Assembly (NCBI GenBank): GCA_029237695.1
Contig: CM055272.1
Coordinates: 16,046,042-16,110,041, forward strand
DNA length: 64,000 bases
Origin: Conchocele bisecta
Lineage: Eukaryota; Mollusca; Bivalvia; Lucinida; Thyasiridae
Reading direction: 5' to 3'
Within the stretch, counting starts at the first letter, position 1. The number at the start of each line of letters is the position of its first letter. A model generated the notes under the pieces. It had not been told where the DNA came from. It did not search any database and was given only the letters and a program-made list of their open reading frames with translations. Below are positions 62,661-64,000 of the stretch, one piece after another. A program made the position numbers and the translations under genes.

Positions 62661-62668
62661 AACTATAA

Positions 62669-62671
<3 letters not shown>

Positions 62672-62716
<45 letters not shown>
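62672..62716. repeat. TA microsatellite
   Basis: About 22 uninterrupted TA dinucleotides at the position where copies 1 and 2 have only short TA tracts. Confidence 0.9.
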
Positions 62717-62720
<4 letters not shown>

Positions 62721-62766
62721 TATTTTTATTTAATTTTCGACCACTTGGTCTTTATCAAAATAGTGT
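62717..62766 (-). ncRNA. hammerhead-like fold (degenerate), possible Penelope-like element remnant
   Basis: On the minus strand ACACTATTTT pairs with AAAATAGTGT as a 10-bp outer stem. Between them lie TTTGATAAAG, a small stem GACCA..TGGTC, and CGAAAA. The order resembles a hammerhead ribozyme core (CUGAUGA - stem II - GAAA), as found in Penelope-like retroelements, but the core C and second G differ from consensus, so self-cleavage is unlikely. It abuts a TA tract. The resemblance could be accidental. Confidence 0.35.
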
Positions 62767-63110
62767 GAAAATGTTTTGGCAGCCCTACATGACGTCCATA
62801 GTCCAGCAGTAAACCGAATGTTATGAGCCGGACGTCATGATGTAGCGCGAACCCAGGCCATACGTCAAATCACGAAACCACGATACACCACTTGTGCATC
62901 ATCATCTCGCGATCCGACGCACAGTCCACGCCCGTACGACGTCAAATCCATCCCATGACACCCGATACCAGTAACAGAAAACAGAAACAAAAGTTAGGTG
63001 GGGGGGATTTCAGACTGGTGGGGGGAGGGGAAGTTGACTGGTTGAATGTACCCGGGGGGGAGTTAATGCCGGCCCAAAGTCCCCCCGGGGGAATTTTAAG
63101 GCTAGCCCAA
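62767..63110. other. unique sequence with G-rich patch, no gene seen
   Basis: CpG-rich unique DNA with several GACGTC/CGTCA motifs (62790-62945). The G-run/GGCCC patch at 62998-63110 resembles the palindromic arrays (CCGGCCCAAAGTCCCCC) and may be a stray unit. Confidence 0.45.
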
Positions 63111-63490
63111 ACCCGCCGCCGCCACCGCCGCCACCGCCGCCACCGCCACCGTCGCCGCCGCCGCCAAAGGAAAAGGTATGCCTATGTCCCGTTTCTGCTA
63201 AAGCAGGCGGGACAAAAACCATGGGCAGTTGCGTTTACTGTGTTTTGAAAAACATGTGGTCTCTTTTATTACAAATATGTTTTCTGTTTAAAGTGTGTGG
63301 AGTCCGAAGAACTGCACATAAACATAAAAGAGACCACATGTTTTTCATAAACACAGTAAACGCAACTGCCCATGGTTTTTGTCCTGCCTGCTTTAGCAGA
63401 AACGGGACATAGGCATGCCTTTTCCTTTGGCGGCGGCGGCGGCGGTGACGGCGGCGGCGGCGGTGGCGGCGGCGGCGGCGGCGACGGCAG
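63111..63490. repeat. large palindrome flanked by GCC/GGC triplet repeats
   Basis: The left arm (63111-63268) and right arm (63325-63490) are inverted copies with few mismatches: GGTATGCCTATGTCCCGTTT, GGGCAGTTGCGTTTACTGTG and AACATGTGGTCTCTTTTA appear on the left and their complements on the right. A 56-bp loop separates them. Outer ends are imperfect CCG-type triplets on the left and GGC-type on the right. It may be a foldback transposon whose ends carry triplet repeats. The poly-Ala and poly-Pro frames across the triplets are not genes. Confidence 0.85.
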
Positions 63491-63509
63491 CAACATTTCA
63501 CGTTAAGTT

Positions 63510-64000
63510 TTTGCGTTTAGCTCAGTTTCCAGAAAACTATAAGTCCTACGACCTCCATACTTGGCATACATCAACACTGTGGTGTAACCATCTGCACAGA
63601 GGGAGCCCATGTGACATTGACCTAGTTGTCATGGTTCAATAATTTACTTTTCACATGCATTCGACGTTATGTTTTTGCGTTTAGCTCTGTTTCTAAAACT
63701 TAACGCCCAGGTTAATTCATTGTAACTTCTGTTTCCCTCAATGAAATGATTTAATATTCCATACATGCATTTGTAACAACATCCGCATGATTATACCGAA
63801 AACCCATGGTACCCGCTAACCCAAGGTCAATGTCACGTGCTTAGAAAAATGCTCAGTTTTGAAAACTTAATGCTTGGGCTAATTTATTGTAACTGTTTCC
63901 CTTGATGGAATTTTTAATATTTTTCATTCATTCATGCATTTGTAAGAACATTCCGCATCATCTGCAGAAAGTTCATGGTTTCCAGTAACCCCAAGGTCAA
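63510..64000 (+). repeat. diverged tandem repeat of ~166 bp, runs off the window
   Basis: GTTTTTGCGTTTAGCTC occurs at 63508 and 63669, and AACTTAACGCCCAGGTTAAT (63698) matches AACTTAATGCTTGGGCTAAT (63864), each followed by TTGTAACT, CATGCATTTGTAA and CCAAGGTCAA. Two clear and one partial copy are visible. No coding motif was found. Confidence 0.6.

Larger units (their letters stand above)
58943..62675 (+). repeat. tandem unit, copy 3 (truncated on the right)
   Basis: Matches copies 1 and 2 from the SINE-like part through the G-run/C-run array (61750-62660), then ends at the TA tract. The unique 760-bp part and the dispersed repeat are missing. The G-run array is rearranged near 61800-61900, where a segment is out of order relative to the other copies. 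Confidence 0.85.

Noticed and set aside
52412..62720. Pro-rich minus-strand frames with PPPPPP
   Set aside because: Produced by G-run arrays; run lengths are unreliable.
63415..63642. Poly-Ala frame and opposite poly-Pro/Arg frames
   Set aside because: Direct translation of GGC/GCC triplet repeats in a palindrome.

Overview
This window is eukaryotic, almost certainly from an invertebrate animal and most likely a mollusc. It contains introns with GT/AG borders, is about 60-65% AT in its unique parts, and is dominated by satellites, minisatellites, short interspersed elements and fragments of selfish elements. Motifs such as AAAGGGAAATAACTC, GGGGCATATAGTGTTACCGG and the SINE-like tail GGCCGTTAAACACCAAT are ones I associate with mollusc genomes; this taxonomic call is inference. 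No complete, intact host gene was found.

Layout. (1) 1-3165: a compact plus-strand block of virus-like genes: a small basic protein, a capsid-like protein of the invertebrate 'F54H12.2-like' family (broken by frameshifts), an adenovirus-type cysteine protease (adenain-like, triad retained but frame broken near its end), then four small ORFs, one with a C2H2 finger and one strongly acidic. This looks like the structural module of an endogenous Polinton/adintovirus-like element cut off by the left edge. (2) 3166-9600: noncoding, with a SINE-like copy, a foldback element (5918-6906), a 259-bp repeat whose twin lies 40 kb away, and a doubtful exon resembling the start of a 3'-5' exonuclease gene. 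(3) 9604-12030, minus strand: a decayed LTR-retrotransposon gag with a Gln/Pro-rich 30-bp-repeat N-terminus and a zinc knuckle, overlapped in the -1 frame by a Cys/His/Thr-rich ORF. (4) 13622-15129: spliced remains of a gene joining a Ulp1/SENP-type protease domain to a PHD-like finger; two stop codons interrupt the last exon. (5) 15340-15774: a MITE with long terminal inverted repeats and 5-bp target duplications.

(6) 17620-47158: about 29.5 kb of one satellite (monomers of 207 bp and of 191 bp, the latter lacking 16 bp; roughly 145 copies). Its outer parts are clean. The middle, about 28430-46110, has one-base indels every few tens of bases plus poly-G and poly-T inserts, which looks like unpolished long-read sequence rather than biology. 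(7) 47159-48263: two divergent copies of a longer composite unit (satellite monomer plus an extra block of about 310 bp), then a GC-rich hairpin. (8) 48572-62675: three tandem copies of a unit of about 5 kb, each made of a SINE-like element, a roughly 140-bp duplicated motif, a 51-bp minisatellite that starts with inverted units, and a G-run/C-run array with GGGCCGGCCC palindromes. (9) 62676-64000: a TA microsatellite, a hammerhead-like fold, a large palindrome flanked by GCC/GGC repeats, and a diverged tandem repeat of about 166 bp.

The genes do not form a working pathway; they are remains of at least three selfish lineages (a virus-like DNA element, an LTR retrotransposon and a Ulp1-bearing gene that may itself be transposon-derived) in a repeat-rich region. 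Most long open frames in the satellites and minisatellites exist only because repeat length is a multiple of three, and they are not annotated as genes.
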